NCBI RefSeq assembly: GCF_001939065.1
Contig: NZ_MPSZ01000009.1
Span: 1-64,000 of the forward strand
Direction of reading: 5' to 3'
DNA from: Exiguobacterium indicum HHS 31
Lineage (GTDB): Bacteria > Bacillota > Bacilli > Exiguobacteriales > Exiguobacteriaceae
DNA: 64,000 nt
The position numbers and the translations under genes are program-made. The notes under the pieces were generated by a model. It searched no databases. It worked only from the letters and a program-made list of their open reading frames with translations, and had not been told where the DNA came from. This document shows positions 8,382 to 17,603 of the stretch, in pieces. Within the stretch, counting starts at the first letter, position 1. Each line of letters starts with the position of its first letter.

Positions 8382-9053
8382 TTAAGGAACCCACTTGTAA
8401 CCAATTCCCCATACTGTGCGAAAGTGTTCTTCAATAGGAAACTCGAGTTTCCTAAGTTTTTCTCTTAAGTTTCTTACATGAGAGTCGACCGTTCGTTCAT
8501 CTGTCCACTCATTTGCTAACCATAAACTTGAGAGCAGTTCCTCTCTTGAATAGACACGTTCTGGATTTTTTAATAACTTAGCAAGTAATGAAAATTCCTT
8601 TGGCGTGACTTTGACTAAATGATTATCATAATACAGCTCATGGGCGTCTTCATTTAAGATTAGACCCGACGATTCGATTTTTGATCCTGAAGAAACTGTA
8701 GTTCGTCTGAAAATCGATTGAATTCTTGCCTTCAATTCCGCCTCGTCGAACGGTTTCACAATGTAATCATCTGCTCCCAGTTGTAATCCTTTTACGATTT
8801 CTTCTTTTCCGTCGAGTGCTGTCAATAAAATGATTGGTACATTCGAAACTTCCCTTATCCTTTGACAGGTCTCAAAACCATCCATTAAAGGCATCATCAC
8901 ATCCAATATGATTAAGTCAGGCTCATCTACATCAATCAAGTTCAATATCTCTCTTCCGCTGTTCAGCTTAATACAGGTATAACTGTCTTGCAGATAGAGT
9001 TCAATCAGTTCTAACATTCGATTCTCATCATCTACCAAAGCAATGGTTCTCAT
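8382..9053 (-). CDS. OmpR-family response regulator of a two-component system
   Basis: A 223-residue regulator. The receiver has DDE at 8-10, phosphorylated Asp51 (ILDVMMPLMDG) and VKPF. The winged helix ends in WGIGYKW. The gene overlaps the downstream kinase by 4 nt (ATGA), so the pair is translationally coupled. It resembles copper- or envelope-responsive OmpR regulators. Its position between the copper lipoprotein and ccdA suggests it controls this block, possibly together with the orphan regulator at 4626. Confidence 0.92.
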   Translation of the reverse strand: MRTIALVDDENRMLELIELYLQDSYTCIKLNSGREILNLIDVDEPDLIILDVMMPLMDGFETCQRIREVSNVPIILLTALDGKEEIVKGLQLGADDYIVKPFDEAELKARIQSIFRRTTVSSGSKIESSGLILNEDAHELYYDNHLVKVTPKEFSLLAKLLKNPERVYSREELLSSLWLANEWTDERTVDSHVRNLREKLRKLEFPIEEHFRTVWGIGYKWVP

Positions 9054-10366
9054 CCTGGAATCCCCCTCAAGTCAATGACAACTTTCAGCCCGTTTTCTAC
9101 ATTAATAGCTACGATGGTCCCTTTGTGCGCTTCAACTATTTCTTTCGTGATAGCCAAACCGAGCCCAGTACCTCCTGTTTCACGATTTCGTGAAGAATCT
9201 ACTCGATAAAAACGATCAAAAAGATACGGGAGTGATTGCTCATCCACACCACCACCTTCATCCGTAACTTCAATAAAGTTTTCATCAAGTTTTAAAAATA
9301 CGCGTTTGTTCGCATGTGTATATTTTAGCGCGTTATCCAGTAAATTTAAGAGAACCTGATCAAATCTAGCTTGGTCTATCTCTTTGTAGATGGGAGTTTT
9401 ATTAATTTGAAGAATTAATTTCACTTGTTTCTCCTCAAATTTAAAAATTATTCTTTCACTGATTTTTTTTAAGAAATCATTCATCTCTGTGATCTGAGGA
9501 TCTATTTGAAAATGTGGCTCTTCCAATCTAGCAAGTTCAAACAAATCCTCAATCAGTTCTTGAAGTCTTTCGGATTCCTCATAGATAATATCTCCAAATC
9601 TCGATTCGTCTTTTTTGAGGAGTCCTGCATATCCTTTGATGTAGGTAATCGGCGTACGCAATTCATGTGTGATTGAAGTCAGAAATTGCTTTCTTGTATT
9701 TTGAATGTGACGTAAATCAACAGATAACTTAGTGATCGCTCGTGCTAAATCTCCTACTTCGTCGCTTCTCTCAGCTTCTCTGATTTTCAGCACCTCGCCT
9801 TTACTTAACTTTACCGTTGCCTCTTTCATTGATAAAAGTGGCTTTATAATGATATAACTCAAAAAATAAACACTTACTAATAGAAAAAGTACTAACAAGA
9901 ATAGAGAGAACACTACTTGTTGTTTCAATTCCCCCATCAAATGCTGTATATACTTCGTCGGCTCTAACATGATTATTTGACCGCCATCTTCAATATTACT
10001 CACCGTCACTAAAAATTTGCCCTCTCTCCAATTACCTTCTACGATTCCATCCTTTTTTTGAATCCAATCCGGGTTCAAAAATTGTTCAGCGTCGTTAGAT
10101 GAATCGACGACTTGATTATTTTTGTCTAAGATAATCACATCAGTCATCGCCTTTTCCTCCATTAAAACAACGTGTTCAACTGTTTGCTTGTCGAAGTTAG
10201 TGGAAAGAACATCTCGATGACTATTGCCTCTCTCTTGAAGGCTCTCCAGTTCACTTTCTACTTGTTGATGCTCAAGAATGTTGTATACAATAGCAGATGA
10301 GAGAATGAAAATCATGAGAATCCCGAAAAAATAAAATAACGTTATTTTAAATGAAAGTTTATTCAT
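9050..10366 (-). CDS. Membrane sensor histidine kinase
   Basis: A 438-residue kinase. TM1 is at about 8-29, an extracytoplasmic sensor of about 115 residues follows, TM2 is at about 150-174, and HAMP at about 175-227. The dimerisation domain carries His234 in SITHELRTPITYIKGY. The ATPase domain has the N-box LLNLLDNALKYT, G1 DEGGGVDE, F-box FDRFYRVD and G2 TGLGLAI. The ligand is unknown; the sensor loop shows no His/Met/Cys cluster of the kind seen in CusS-type copper sensors. It forms an operon with the response regulator. Confidence 0.92.
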   Translation of the reverse strand: MNKLSFKITLFYFFGILMIFILSSAIVYNILEHQQVESELESLQERGNSHRDVLSTNFDKQTVEHVVLMEEKAMTDVIILDKNNQVVDSSNDAEQFLNPDWIQKKDGIVEGNWREGKFLVTVSNIEDGGQIIMLEPTKYIQHLMGELKQQVVFSLFLLVLFLLVSVYFLSYIIIKPLLSMKEATVKLSKGEVLKIREAERSDEVGDLARAITKLSVDLRHIQNTRKQFLTSITHELRTPITYIKGYAGLLKKDESRFGDIIYEESERLQELIEDLFELARLEEPHFQIDPQITEMNDFLKKISERIIFKFEEKQVKLILQINKTPIYKEIDQARFDQVLLNLLDNALKYTHANKRVFLKLDENFIEVTDEGGGVDEQSLPYLFDRFYRVDSSRNRETGGTGLGLAITKEIVEAHKGTIVAINVENGLKVVIDLRGIPG

Positions 10367-10418
10367 AAAGTACCTTTCTCATTTAAGATGATTACATATA
10401 AAAACAAACTGTTGAGAT

Positions 10419-11225
10419 TTAGAAAAGAAAGTATTCTTCATTTAGGCGATACACAAAAGAGCTTTTATCATTTGATTCTTTTAAAAGGACAATTCCTTGA
10501 ATATTGCTCCACAAATAATTAGCGAAATCATAATCACTAAAAATAGCCTCACGAGTAGAATGCGTCATGAAACATTCTATTTTTGTAATCGTATACATTC
10601 CCTCCGAATCACGTTGATAATCGAAAGAAAAAGAACCCTTTATATTAAGCCTTTGAGCAATTATTGCTACGCACTCCTCTAAAATCGAGTTGGCAAACAC
10701 CTCGTATGAAAGAACAGTATCTTGGTACCGTTCATACTCTTCTCTCATAAAACAGCAAATCACTTCACTAGATCGATAATCGACATATGCATCAATTTTC
10801 CCCACCTTTACACCTTCAGGCGCATTCTTTATCTGGTCAAAAGAATAAGTGAAAGTATTACCTTGAACCGAAAATGAATCATGAAGTACTGTTTTATCCC
10901 AGTCAAAGGATGTTATAAACGCTACGTTATTTTTTCTCATTTTCAACTTATGTTTTGATAACGTAGATGCTTCTTGTTCGCTTAAAGGGATAATCCAGCC
11001 TATTTCTTGAGAAGTACAATATTCAATCAGATTACTAATATACCCTTCTTCTGATTCTTTTTTTGAAAATGAATCAAAATATTTAAAATCAGGAAATAGC
11101 TTTCGAACCCATCCTTCTTTTGAAGAAATATGAATATCTATACTTACAGGTTTAAGTTGTTTTATGTTCTCCATCACTTTCCAGTTTTCCTCTACTCCCA
11201 TTATCAGGACATTTTCACGAGACAT
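10419..11225 (-). CDS. ATP-grasp-like protein of unknown substrate
   Basis: This 268-residue protein looks like a shortened ATP-grasp enzyme. The N-terminal half has a Rossmann-like start (ENVLIMGVEENWKVMENI) and IGWIIPLSEQEA, recalling the pre-ATP-grasp domain of carbamoyl-phosphate synthase relatives. The C-terminal half has IKGSFSFDYQRDSEG-YTITKIECF, in the position of the Mg-binding strand (usually F..D...G....EIN). The usual Glu/Asn metal residues are altered (ECF rather than EIN), so activity is uncertain. It begins just before the kinase operon in the same direction and follows ccdA. This is remote similarity by eye. Confidence 0.5.
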   Translation of the reverse strand: MSRENVLIMGVEENWKVMENIKQLKPVSIDIHISSKEGWVRKLFPDFKYFDSFSKKESEEGYISNLIEYCTSQEIGWIIPLSEQEASTLSKHKLKMRKNNVAFITSFDWDKTVLHDSFSVQGNTFTYSFDQIKNAPEGVKVGKIDAYVDYRSSEVICCFMREEYERYQDTVLSYEVFANSILEECVAIIAQRLNIKGSFSFDYQRDSEGMYTITKIECFMTHSTREAIFSDYDFANYLWSNIQGIVLLKESNDKSSFVYRLNEEYFLF

Positions 11226-11262
11226 TTACGATGCATCTCCTTTCGAAATAGAAAATAGAGCG

Positions 11263-11961
11263 TCAGAACCCTCTAAACCCTGTAAAATCAATCAATATTG
11301 TAGTTAGTTTCGTCAGACCATCGAAATACAATATGATACCTAATAAAATCATAAACCAGCCACCTATTTTCATAACCTTTGAAGAATAATTCATTAAGTA
11401 TCTGGATTTCCCGACCAAAAACGACATCAAGAAAAATGGAATAGAAAAACCTAGTACATAAAAGAGCATATATAAAAATCCATTACTAGGATTCGTGGCG
11501 ATCAAAGCAATAACTCCAGCGAGGATTGGTCCTGTACAAGGAGTCCATCCAGCAGCCGATCCGACTCCGACAATAAACGTTCCGATATAACCACGCTTTC
11601 TTTTTCCTAAGTTCATTCTTCGCTCTTTAAGTAAAAATATTGGGGTCCACAGACCAGTTAAAATAACACCGAATATGAATAAAATAAGTGCACCGCTCAT
11701 CCGTAGAACATCTTTATACACTATAAAAAAATCAGCCAAATATGACGTTGAAAAACCCATCACTAAAAATACGCTCGAAAATCCAAGTAAGAAAACGAAT
11801 GTATGAGGAACACCATTCCAGTTCCACTTTTTATTTTCTTTTAACTCTGTAACTGAAATTCCTGTAATGTAAGATAGAAAAACAGGATACAAAGCTAGGC
11901 AACATGGCGAGATAAAAGATAAAAACCCTGCTCCAAAAGCTAACAAAAAAGATAACTCCAT
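11263..11961 (-). CDS. ccdA: CcdA-type thiol-disulfide transporter
   Basis: A 232-residue membrane protein with six predicted helices. It has the CcdA/DsbD hallmarks: a first pair helix with FISPCCLALYPVFLSY and a second with AAGWTPCTGPIL, which carry the redox cysteines. The family moves electrons from cytosolic thioredoxin to the outer face of the membrane for cytochrome c maturation, copper delivery or disulfide reduction. ATG at 11959-11961 is chosen because GGAGGA lies 5 nt upstream. The first Pro-Cys-Cys is slightly unusual. With the copper genes it may supply reducing power for extracytoplasmic cysteines. Confidence 0.88.
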   Translation of the reverse strand: MELSFLLAFGAGFLSFISPCCLALYPVFLSYITGISVTELKENKKWNWNGVPHTFVFLLGFSSVFLVMGFSTSYLADFFIVYKDVLRMSGALILFIFGVILTGLWTPIFLLKERRMNLGKRKRGYIGTFIVGVGSAAGWTPCTGPILAGVIALIATNPSNGFLYMLFYVLGFSIPFFLMSFLVGKSRYLMNYSSKVMKIGGWFMILLGIILYFDGLTKLTTILIDFTGFRGF

Positions 11962-12190
11962 CAAATTCCTCCGAACTCTAAAAAATAAATCTTTTTTTAA
12001 GATGTATAAAAAAGAAATGTGTTTAATTTTAAACATAAAATCTGTTTGTGAAAAAACTATGCATTTTTTGATTAAATCTCGTATCAATTTTTGAAATGAA
12101 TTTGATACACTTTTTTGTAATATAGTGATGCTATACTCCTTTTAACAAATCGTTTGTCACCGTATCTTTATCTTTAAAGGAGTACAACTA

Positions 12191-12910
12191 ATGAAAAACA
12201 AGGTAATACTTATCGCTTCTAGCGTCTTACTCACAACAACTTTTTCAATGCATAGCCCAAAAGTTGAAGCAAGTAGTGCATATAAAGTAAAAGTAAAGAC
12301 AGACAATCTCCGTGTTCGGACTGGTCCTTCTCTCAATTACAATATAGTCGGCGTGACTAACACTGGTCAGACTTTTTCTTATTTAGGAAAAAAAGGAGCT
12401 TGGACAAAAGTACTTTACAAAGGGAACACACGGTATATCTATAGTTCTTACCTAAAAAAATATAAGAGCCACGTTGCAAAAAAAATGACGTATAATGAGT
12501 CTCTTTTTGCTTCTCCTACTAAAGGGAGGCTGACCCAAGGATACGGAAAATCTAATGGCGCTTACGGTTATACATTCCATAATGGCGTTGATCTAGCTGC
12601 AACAAAAGGCACACCTGTCTATGCTTCTGCGAGTGGAAAAGTCACTACCTCTAAAAACAGCGGTGCATATGGTAAACACGTTATGATTTCACATAGTCTA
12701 AAGAATCAAAAATACGTAACCGTTTATGCTCATATGAATAGTCTTTCGGTAAAAAGTGGTCAGACAGTCTCTAAAGGTATGAAGATTGGAACAGTTGGGA
12801 ATACAGGAAACTCGTTCGGAAATCATTTACACTTTGAGATTCATAAAAACAGTTATAAATACAGCAGTTATTCTGCAGCGAATAGTGTCAACCCATTGAA
12901 CTATTTGTAA
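12191..12910 (+). CDS. SH3b-M23 cell-wall endopeptidase
   Basis: A 239-residue secreted enzyme. The signal peptide spans residues 1-28 (cleavage near VEASSA). A bacterial SH3 domain (about 32-90: DNLRVRTGPSLNYNIVG) binds wall, and a LytM/M23 zinc peptidase domain covers about 105-239. Zinc ligands are visible in FHNGVDLAA (His and Asp) and HLHFEIH. It cleaves peptidoglycan peptide bridges outside the cell. An AAAGGAG site precedes ATG, and a -10-like TATACT lies about 55 nt upstream. It is monocistronic and is followed by the long palindrome at 12952. It could be a lysin-type bacteriocin or a housekeeping wall enzyme. Confidence 0.9.
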   Translation: MKNKVILIASSVLLTTTFSMHSPKVEASSAYKVKVKTDNLRVRTGPSLNYNIVGVTNTGQTFSYLGKKGAWTKVLYKGNTRYIYSSYLKKYKSHVAKKMTYNESLFASPTKGRLTQGYGKSNGAYGYTFHNGVDLAATKGTPVYASASGKVTTSKNSGAYGKHVMISHSLKNQKYVTVYAHMNSLSVKSGQTVSKGMKIGTVGNTGNSFGNHLHFEIHKNSYKYSSYSAANSVNPLNYL

Positions 12911-12951
12911 CCTAAAAAAAGAAGAGAGGATGTCCTAAGACAGCATCTTTT

Positions 12952-13007
12952 CAGATCATAGAAAAACCCTCATTTCGACGTCGAAATGAGGGTTTTTCTA
13001 TGATCTG
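12952..13007. repeat. 56-bp perfect palindrome
   Basis: The left arm of 28 nt (starting CAGATCATAGAAAAACCCTC) is exactly repeated in inverse on the right with no loop. The centre is ATTTCGAC/GTCGAAAT. The inner part has A-run and T-run flanks and could serve as a terminator for the M23 gene in one direction and for the resolvase side in the other. The core matches the TTTCGA-N2-TCGAAA sites elsewhere in the window. Confidence 0.85.
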
Positions 13008-13093
13008 AAGCGACTTCATCAAGTCATTTATTTTGAAGTGGATTGCTGTGATCTAGCGTCTCATAAGACTTGTCTCAAAAGTGAGGTGATATT

Positions 13094-13669
13094 TTGCGGA
13101 AAATTGGTAATGTACGTGTCAGTTCAACTAGTCAAAACCCTTCAAGACAATTTCAGCAGCTAAGCGAATTCGGAATGGATATTATATACGAAGAAAAAGT
13201 TTCTGGGGCAACGAAGGAACGTGAGCAACTTCAAAAAATGTTAGAGGACTTACAAGATGGTGACACCATTTATGTTACAGATTTAACTCGAATTACTCGT
13301 AGTACACAAGATTTATTTGAATTGATCGATTACATATGAAGGAAAAAAGCCAGCTTAAAATCACTCAAGGATACATGGCTAGATTTATCAGAGGATAATC
13401 CATACAGCCAATTCTTAATTACAGTAATGGCTGGTGTTAACCAGTTAGAGAGAGATCTTATCCGTATGCGTCAACGTGAAGGGATTGAGCTGGCTAAGAA
13501 AGAAGGAAAGTTTAAAGGTCGGATAAAGAAATATCATAAAAATCATGCGGGAATGAATTATGCAGTAAAGCTATATAAAGAAGGAAATATGACTGTAAAT
13601 CAAATTTGTGAAATTACAAATGTGTCTAGGGCTTCATTATATAGAAAGCTATCGGAAGAGAACAAATAG
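13094..13669 (+). pseudogene. tnpR: Tn3-type serine resolvase with one nonsense codon
   Basis: Reading through one stop gives a complete serine resolvase of about 191 codons. The N-terminal catalytic part has VRVSSTSQNPSRQ (catalytic Ser), VSGATKEREQL and DTIYVTDLTRITRSTQDL; the C-terminal helix-turn-helix is MTVNQICEITNVSRASLYRK. The stop TGA at 13337-13339 falls where the family normally has Arg (DYIR), so a CGA to TGA change explains it. Start codon TTG or GTG lies near 13094, with GTGAGGTGAT upstream. The same frame stays open to 13669, so the lesion looks recent. Function is probably lost unless the stop is read through. Confidence 0.85.
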
Positions 13670-13785
13670 TTCAGTCCTATTTCATTAATTGGCCAGATAA
13701 TGTTATGTACTTAAAGTCTTATGCAGTTTGGTTATTTTGTTATTAGAATTGGGTACTCCAATTCTTTTTTTATGAATTTTTTTAC

Positions 13786-13854
13786 TCATTCAAATAAACA
13801 CTTGAATGAATTATTAAAAATGGTTATACTATATTCAAATAAACACTTGAATGA
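13786..13854 (+). promoter_or_regulatory. cad promoter with duplicated CadC operators
   Basis: Two copies of ATTCAAATAAACACTTGAAT lie at 13788-13808 and 13833-13852, close to the known CadC operator of staphylococcal cad operons. A promoter fits between them: TTGAAT at 13802-13807, a 17-nt spacer and TATACT at 13825-13830. CadC bound at the operators would block RNA polymerase until Cd, Zn or Pb releases it. Confidence 0.85.
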
Positions 13855-13869
13855 TATTGGGGTGAGAAT

Positions 13870-14238
13870 GTGATTAAGAAAGATACTTGTGAAATTTATT
13901 GTTATGACGAAGAAAAGGTCAATCGAATACAAGGTAATTTACAGACAGTAGATATTTCTAGTGTTGCCCAAATGTTAAAAGCTATTGCAGATGAAAATAG
14001 AGCAAAAATTACCTATGCTTTATGTCAAGATGACGAACTGTGTGTGTGTGATATAGCAAATATTATAGGTGTTACGGTTGCAAATGCCTCTCATCACCTG
14101 CGAACGCTCCATAAGCAAGGGATTGTTAAGTTTCGAAAAGAGGGAAAACTTGCATTTTATTCATTAGATGATGAGCATATCAGACAAATTATGATGATTG
14201 CATTGGCACATAAGAAAGAGGTGAAGATCAATGTCTAG
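13870..14238 (+). CDS. cadC: CadC, metal-responsive ArsR-family repressor
   Basis: A 122-residue winged-helix repressor of the SmtB/ArsR family. Cys7, Cys11, Cys58 and Cys60 (DTCEIYC and ELCVCD) reproduce the metal site of CadC from plasmid pI258. The recognition helix is [12 protein letters not shown]. The C-terminus ([18 protein letters not shown]) carries the dimer-interface metal-site region. GTG start at 13870 follows GGGGTGAG. It overlaps cadA by 8 nt, forming a coupled operon that CadC represses through the duplicated operators just upstream. Confidence 0.95.
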   Translation: MIKKDTCEIYCYDEEKVNRIQGNLQTVDISSVAQMLKAIADENRAKITYALCQDDELCVCDIANIIGVTVANASHHLRTLHKQGIVKFRKEGKLAFYSLDDEHIRQIMMIALAHKKEVKINV

Positions 14239-16360
14239 TGGGAAAGCAAAACTGTCTGAAGAAGAAATGAAAGCCTATCGTGTTCAAGGATTTACTTGTA
14301 CTAACTGTGCAGCCATTTTTGAAAATAATGTTAAAGAACTTCCCGGTGTTCAGGATGCGAAAGTAAATTTCGGAGCATCTAAAGTTTATGTTAAAGGGAC
14401 GACAACCATTGAAGAATTAGAAAAAGCAGGAGCATTTGAAAATTTAAAAATTCGAGATGAAAAAGAACAAAGGGTAGAACGAGAACCTTTTTGGAAGCAG
14501 AAAGAAAACATTAAGGTATATATATCAGCTCTTTTACTTGTAGTTAGCTGGTTCTTAGGAGAGCAGTATGGTGAAGAGCATGTTCTACCGACAATTGGTT
14601 ATGCAGCGTCCATTTTAATCGGTGGATATTCGTTATTCATTAAAGGTCTCAAAAATCTAAGCAGATTAAATTTCGATATGAATACGCTTATGACTATTGC
14701 AATTATAGGAGCTGCAATCATTGGTGAATGGGGTGAAGGGGCAACCGTTGTTATCCTATTTGCGATTAGTGAAGCATTAGAGCGTTATTCAATGGATAAA
14801 GCACGTCAATCTATTGAATCTTTAATGGATATTGCCCCAAAAGAAGCGTTAATTCGACGAGGCAATGAAGAAATGATGATTCATGTTGATGATATTCAAG
14901 TTGGAGACATCATGATTGTTAAGCCCGGTCAAAAGTTAGCAATGGATGGAATAGTGGTTAAAGGTACATCGACATTAAATCAGGCTGCGATTACAGGTGA
15001 AAGTGTTCCAGTAACGAAAACCACAAATGATGAAGTATTTGCAGGAACCTTGAATGAAGAAGGGTTACTTGAGGTTAAAGTAACAAAACGAGTTGAAGAT
15101 ACTACTCTTTCAAAAATCATTCACTTGGTAGAAGAAGCCCAAGCAGAACGGGCCCCTTCTCAAGCGTTTGTCGATAAATTTGCAAAATACTATACACCAG
15201 CTATTGTCATACTAGCTCTTTTAATTGCGGTAGTTCCACCATTATTTGGCGGAGACTGGAGCCAATGGATTTATCAAGGCTTAGCTGTATTAGTGGTTGG
15301 TTGTCCTTGTGCCTTAGTAGTCTCAACTCCAGTTGCTGTGGTTACAGCAATAGGAAATGCAGCGAAAAATGGTGTTTTAATTAAAGGTGGTATCCATTTA
15401 GAAGAAGCAGGACACTTAAAAGCGATAGCCTTTGATAAAACAGGAACATTAACCAAAGGGATTCCTGCTGTAACAGACATTGTGACATATGGTAGAAATG
15501 AAAATGAATTAATGACCATAACAGCAGCCATTGAAAAAGGATCACAGCACCCTCTTGCTTCAGCGATTATGCGAAAAGCAGAAGAAAATGGATTAAAATT
15601 CAACGAAGTAACAGTAGAGGATTTTCAATCCATTACAGGTAAAGGCGTTAAAGCCAAAATAAATAATGAAATGTATTATGTGGGAAGTCCAAATCTTTTT
15701 GAGGAATTACACGGAAGCATTTCAAGCGATAGGAAAGAAAAAATTGCCGATATGCAAACTCAAGGTAAAACGGTGATGGTGTTAGGAACAGAAAAAGAAA
15801 TTCTTTCGTTTATTGCCGTAGCCGATGAAATGAGGGAATCGTCTAAAGAAGTTATCGGCAAGTTGAACAATATGGGAATCGAAACAGTGATGCTAACAGG
15901 CGATAACCAAAGAACGGCAACAGCCATCGGAAAACAAGTTGGTGTTTCGGATATTAAAGCTGACTTACTTCCAGAAGATAAGCTTAATTTTATTAAAGAA
16001 CTTCGAGAAAAACATCAAAGTGTGGGGATGGTCGGAGATGGCGTGAATGATGCTCCAGCCCTTGCGGCATCTACCGTTGGTGTAGCAATGGGTGGTGCTG
16101 GAACTGATACAGCTTTAGAAACGGCTGACATCGCCTTAATGTCTGATGATTTGAGTAAATTGCCATATACAATAAAATTAAGCCGTAAGGCTTTAGCAAT
16201 CATCAAGCAAAACATTACCTTCTCTTTGGCGATTAAATTAGTGGCATTACTTTTGGTCATGCCCGGTTGGTTAACACTTTGGATAGCTATATTTGCTGAT
16301 ATGGGAGCAACTTTACTTGTAACATTAAACAGTTTACGCTTATTGAAAATCAAAGAATAG
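14231..16360 (+). CDS. cadA: CadA cadmium/zinc/lead-exporting P-type ATPase
   Basis: A 709-residue P1B-2 ATPase. It has one N-terminal HMA domain with a GFTCTNC motif (Cys23, Cys26), a transport-site CPC at 358-360, TGES at 255-258, DKTGT with Asp402, MLTGDN, and [10 protein letters not shown]. It pumps Cd2+, Zn2+ and Pb2+ out of the cytosol. The gene is AT-rich like other Gram-positive plasmid cadA genes and unlike the GC-richer ATPase fragment next door, which supports recent transfer on the transposon. It overlaps cadC and ends 110 nt before a strong terminator. Confidence 0.96.
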   Translation: MSSGKAKLSEEEMKAYRVQGFTCTNCAAIFENNVKELPGVQDAKVNFGASKVYVKGTTTIEELEKAGAFENLKIRDEKEQRVEREPFWKQKENIKVYISALLLVVSWFLGEQYGEEHVLPTIGYAASILIGGYSLFIKGLKNLSRLNFDMNTLMTIAIIGAAIIGEWGEGATVVILFAISEALERYSMDKARQSIESLMDIAPKEALIRRGNEEMMIHVDDIQVGDIMIVKPGQKLAMDGIVVKGTSTLNQAAITGESVPVTKTTNDEVFAGTLNEEGLLEVKVTKRVEDTTLSKIIHLVEEAQAERAPSQAFVDKFAKYYTPAIVILALLIAVVPPLFGGDWSQWIYQGLAVLVVGCPCALVVSTPVAVVTAIGNAAKNGVLIKGGIHLEEAGHLKAIAFDKTGTLTKGIPAVTDIVTYGRNENELMTITAAIEKGSQHPLASAIMRKAEENGLKFNEVTVEDFQSITGKGVKAKINNEMYYVGSPNLFEELHGSISSDRKEKIADMQTQGKTVMVLGTEKEILSFIAVADEMRESSKEVIGKLNNMGIETVMLTGDNQRTATAIGKQVGVSDIKADLLPEDKLNFIKELREKHQSVGMVGDGVNDAPALAASTVGVAMGGAGTDTALETADIALMSDDLSKLPYTIKLSRKALAIIKQNITFSLAIKLVALLLVMPGWLTLWIAIFADMGATLLVTLNSLRLLKIKE

Positions 16361-16471
16361 GTTCTAAAATGGGCGTCAACTATCGGGTGCGATCATTGAA
16401 AACAATGTTATGCTTCAAAAGGGATATTAACAGGAAATATACAACTAAAGGACGCTTTAACTGAGCAACGG

Positions 16472-16515
16472 AAAAAGCCAAATTTCTCAATTGATGTTGA
16501 GAAATTTGGCTTTTT
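16472..16515 (+). terminator. Terminator of cadCA
   Basis: AAAAAGCCAAATTTCTCAA pairs perfectly with its inverse, with a 6-nt loop and flanking A and T runs. It works in both directions by structure. Confidence 0.88.
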
Positions 16516-16529
16516 AGTATGGGAATTTC

Positions 16530-16567
16530 CTTAGCATTGTAAATCCGCATTTTCCTGACGCTACCCC
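16530..16567. repeat. 38-bp terminal inverted repeat of a Tn3-family element
   Basis: On the minus strand it begins GGGGTAGCGTCAGGAAAATG and ends CGGATTTACAATGCTAAG. From memory this differs at one position from the Tn1546 terminal repeat. It marks the right end of the cad transposon. The ATPase reading frame reaches a stop a few bases inside it (16561-16563). Confidence 0.85.
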
Positions 16568-17544
16568 TTATAGAACCACTCTCCCCAACTACCAAGTTGG
16601 AGTAAAGGTGGGACGATCATCAGCAACAATGCACCTAGGAAGACGAACGGTGTATACACTTTCGCGAAACGATCGATGAACGCTTCACTCGGTGCTTTAT
16701 TATCCTGCGCTTCCTCGACCAGTTCAATGATGTGCGCAAGCGTCGTCTCTTGATACGTCTTCTCGACGATCATGTCGAACGAACGATCCATGTTGAGCGT
16801 TCCGGCAAATACGTGATCGCCTTCCTTCTTATCGACAGGAATCGATTCGCCCGTGATCGGTGCTTGATTGATGGTCGTCGTCCCGTTCAGGATCGTGCCG
16901 TCCAGTGCAACCTGATCACCTGGTCGAATCCGGAGGATTTCTCCGACTCGCACCGCTTCCACCGGTTTACGTCTAACGTCCCCGTCCGTCAGCACGAAGG
17001 CTTCCTTCGGAGACAGTTCGATCAGTTTCTGAATGGAATTGCGCGTCCGCGCAAGGGAGCGATTCTGAAGCAAATTGCCGATGGCAAAGAGGAAGACGAC
17101 GGTCGCTCCCTCGAGCCACTCCCCGATACATGCGGCACCGATGGCTGCTACGCTCATCAATACGTTCATGTCGAGTGAGAGGGCACGGACGGCATAATAG
17201 GCACTCCGAAAAACTCTCCCTCCACTGAGGATCAAGGCGATACCGTACAAAACATTCGGAAGACACGCTACTCCGCTCGTTTGGATGAGCAATCCCAGAC
17301 CAATCAAAATCCCGGACAGGATCAAGGAGATCCCCTCGAACGACCGGACCGGTGCCTCGGACGTTTTCTTTCCCTTGACGTATCCATCGAAACCGATCTT
17401 GTTCAGCTCGCTTTGGACTTGTCGAGCATCCAGCTGATGGTCGATTTCCATCTCCCCACGGGCAAACGAAACTGTGACGGTCTGGACATTTTGCATCTTT
17501 TGAAAGTGTTGTTCGATCGTCTTAGCACAGCTACTACAGTCCAT
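16561..17544 (-). pseudogene. Second metal P-type ATPase, cut by the transposon
   Basis: The remaining 327 codons encode an HMA domain (MDCSSCAKTIEQHF), four membrane helices, the actuator domain with TGES and a helix up to WGEWFYKG. There the frame enters the transposon end and stops. This is just before where the CPC motif would be, so the phosphorylation and ATP-binding domains are missing and it cannot pump. Higher GC than cadA shows a different origin. The open frame also continues upstream (…VQTFTVSG before MDC) with no clear start, so the 5' end may also have been altered near copD. Confidence 0.88.
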
Positions 17545-17603
17545 CCCGGAAACGGTGAATGTTTGGACGAGCTGATCTGATTTATCGGGAAGGGGCGGAA
17601 GCG

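Larger units (their letters stand above)
13030..16567 (+). mobile_element. Tn3-family cadmium-resistance transposon remnant
   Basis: The segment holds a resolution-site-like stretch (13051-13085, GTCTCATAAG..TTGTCTCAAAAGTGAG), a resolvase gene, cadC, cadA, a terminator and one 38-bp terminal repeat at 16530-16567. No transposase gene and no left terminal repeat are present, so the left end was lost, probably near the 56-bp palindrome. The order resembles Tn5422-type Listeria elements. The insertion point is inside a second metal ATPase gene. Confidence 0.7.

Noticed and set aside
16732-17178. Plus-strand frame opposite the truncated ATPase
   Set aside because: Shadow of a coding region whose minus-strand translation has clear ATPase motifs.
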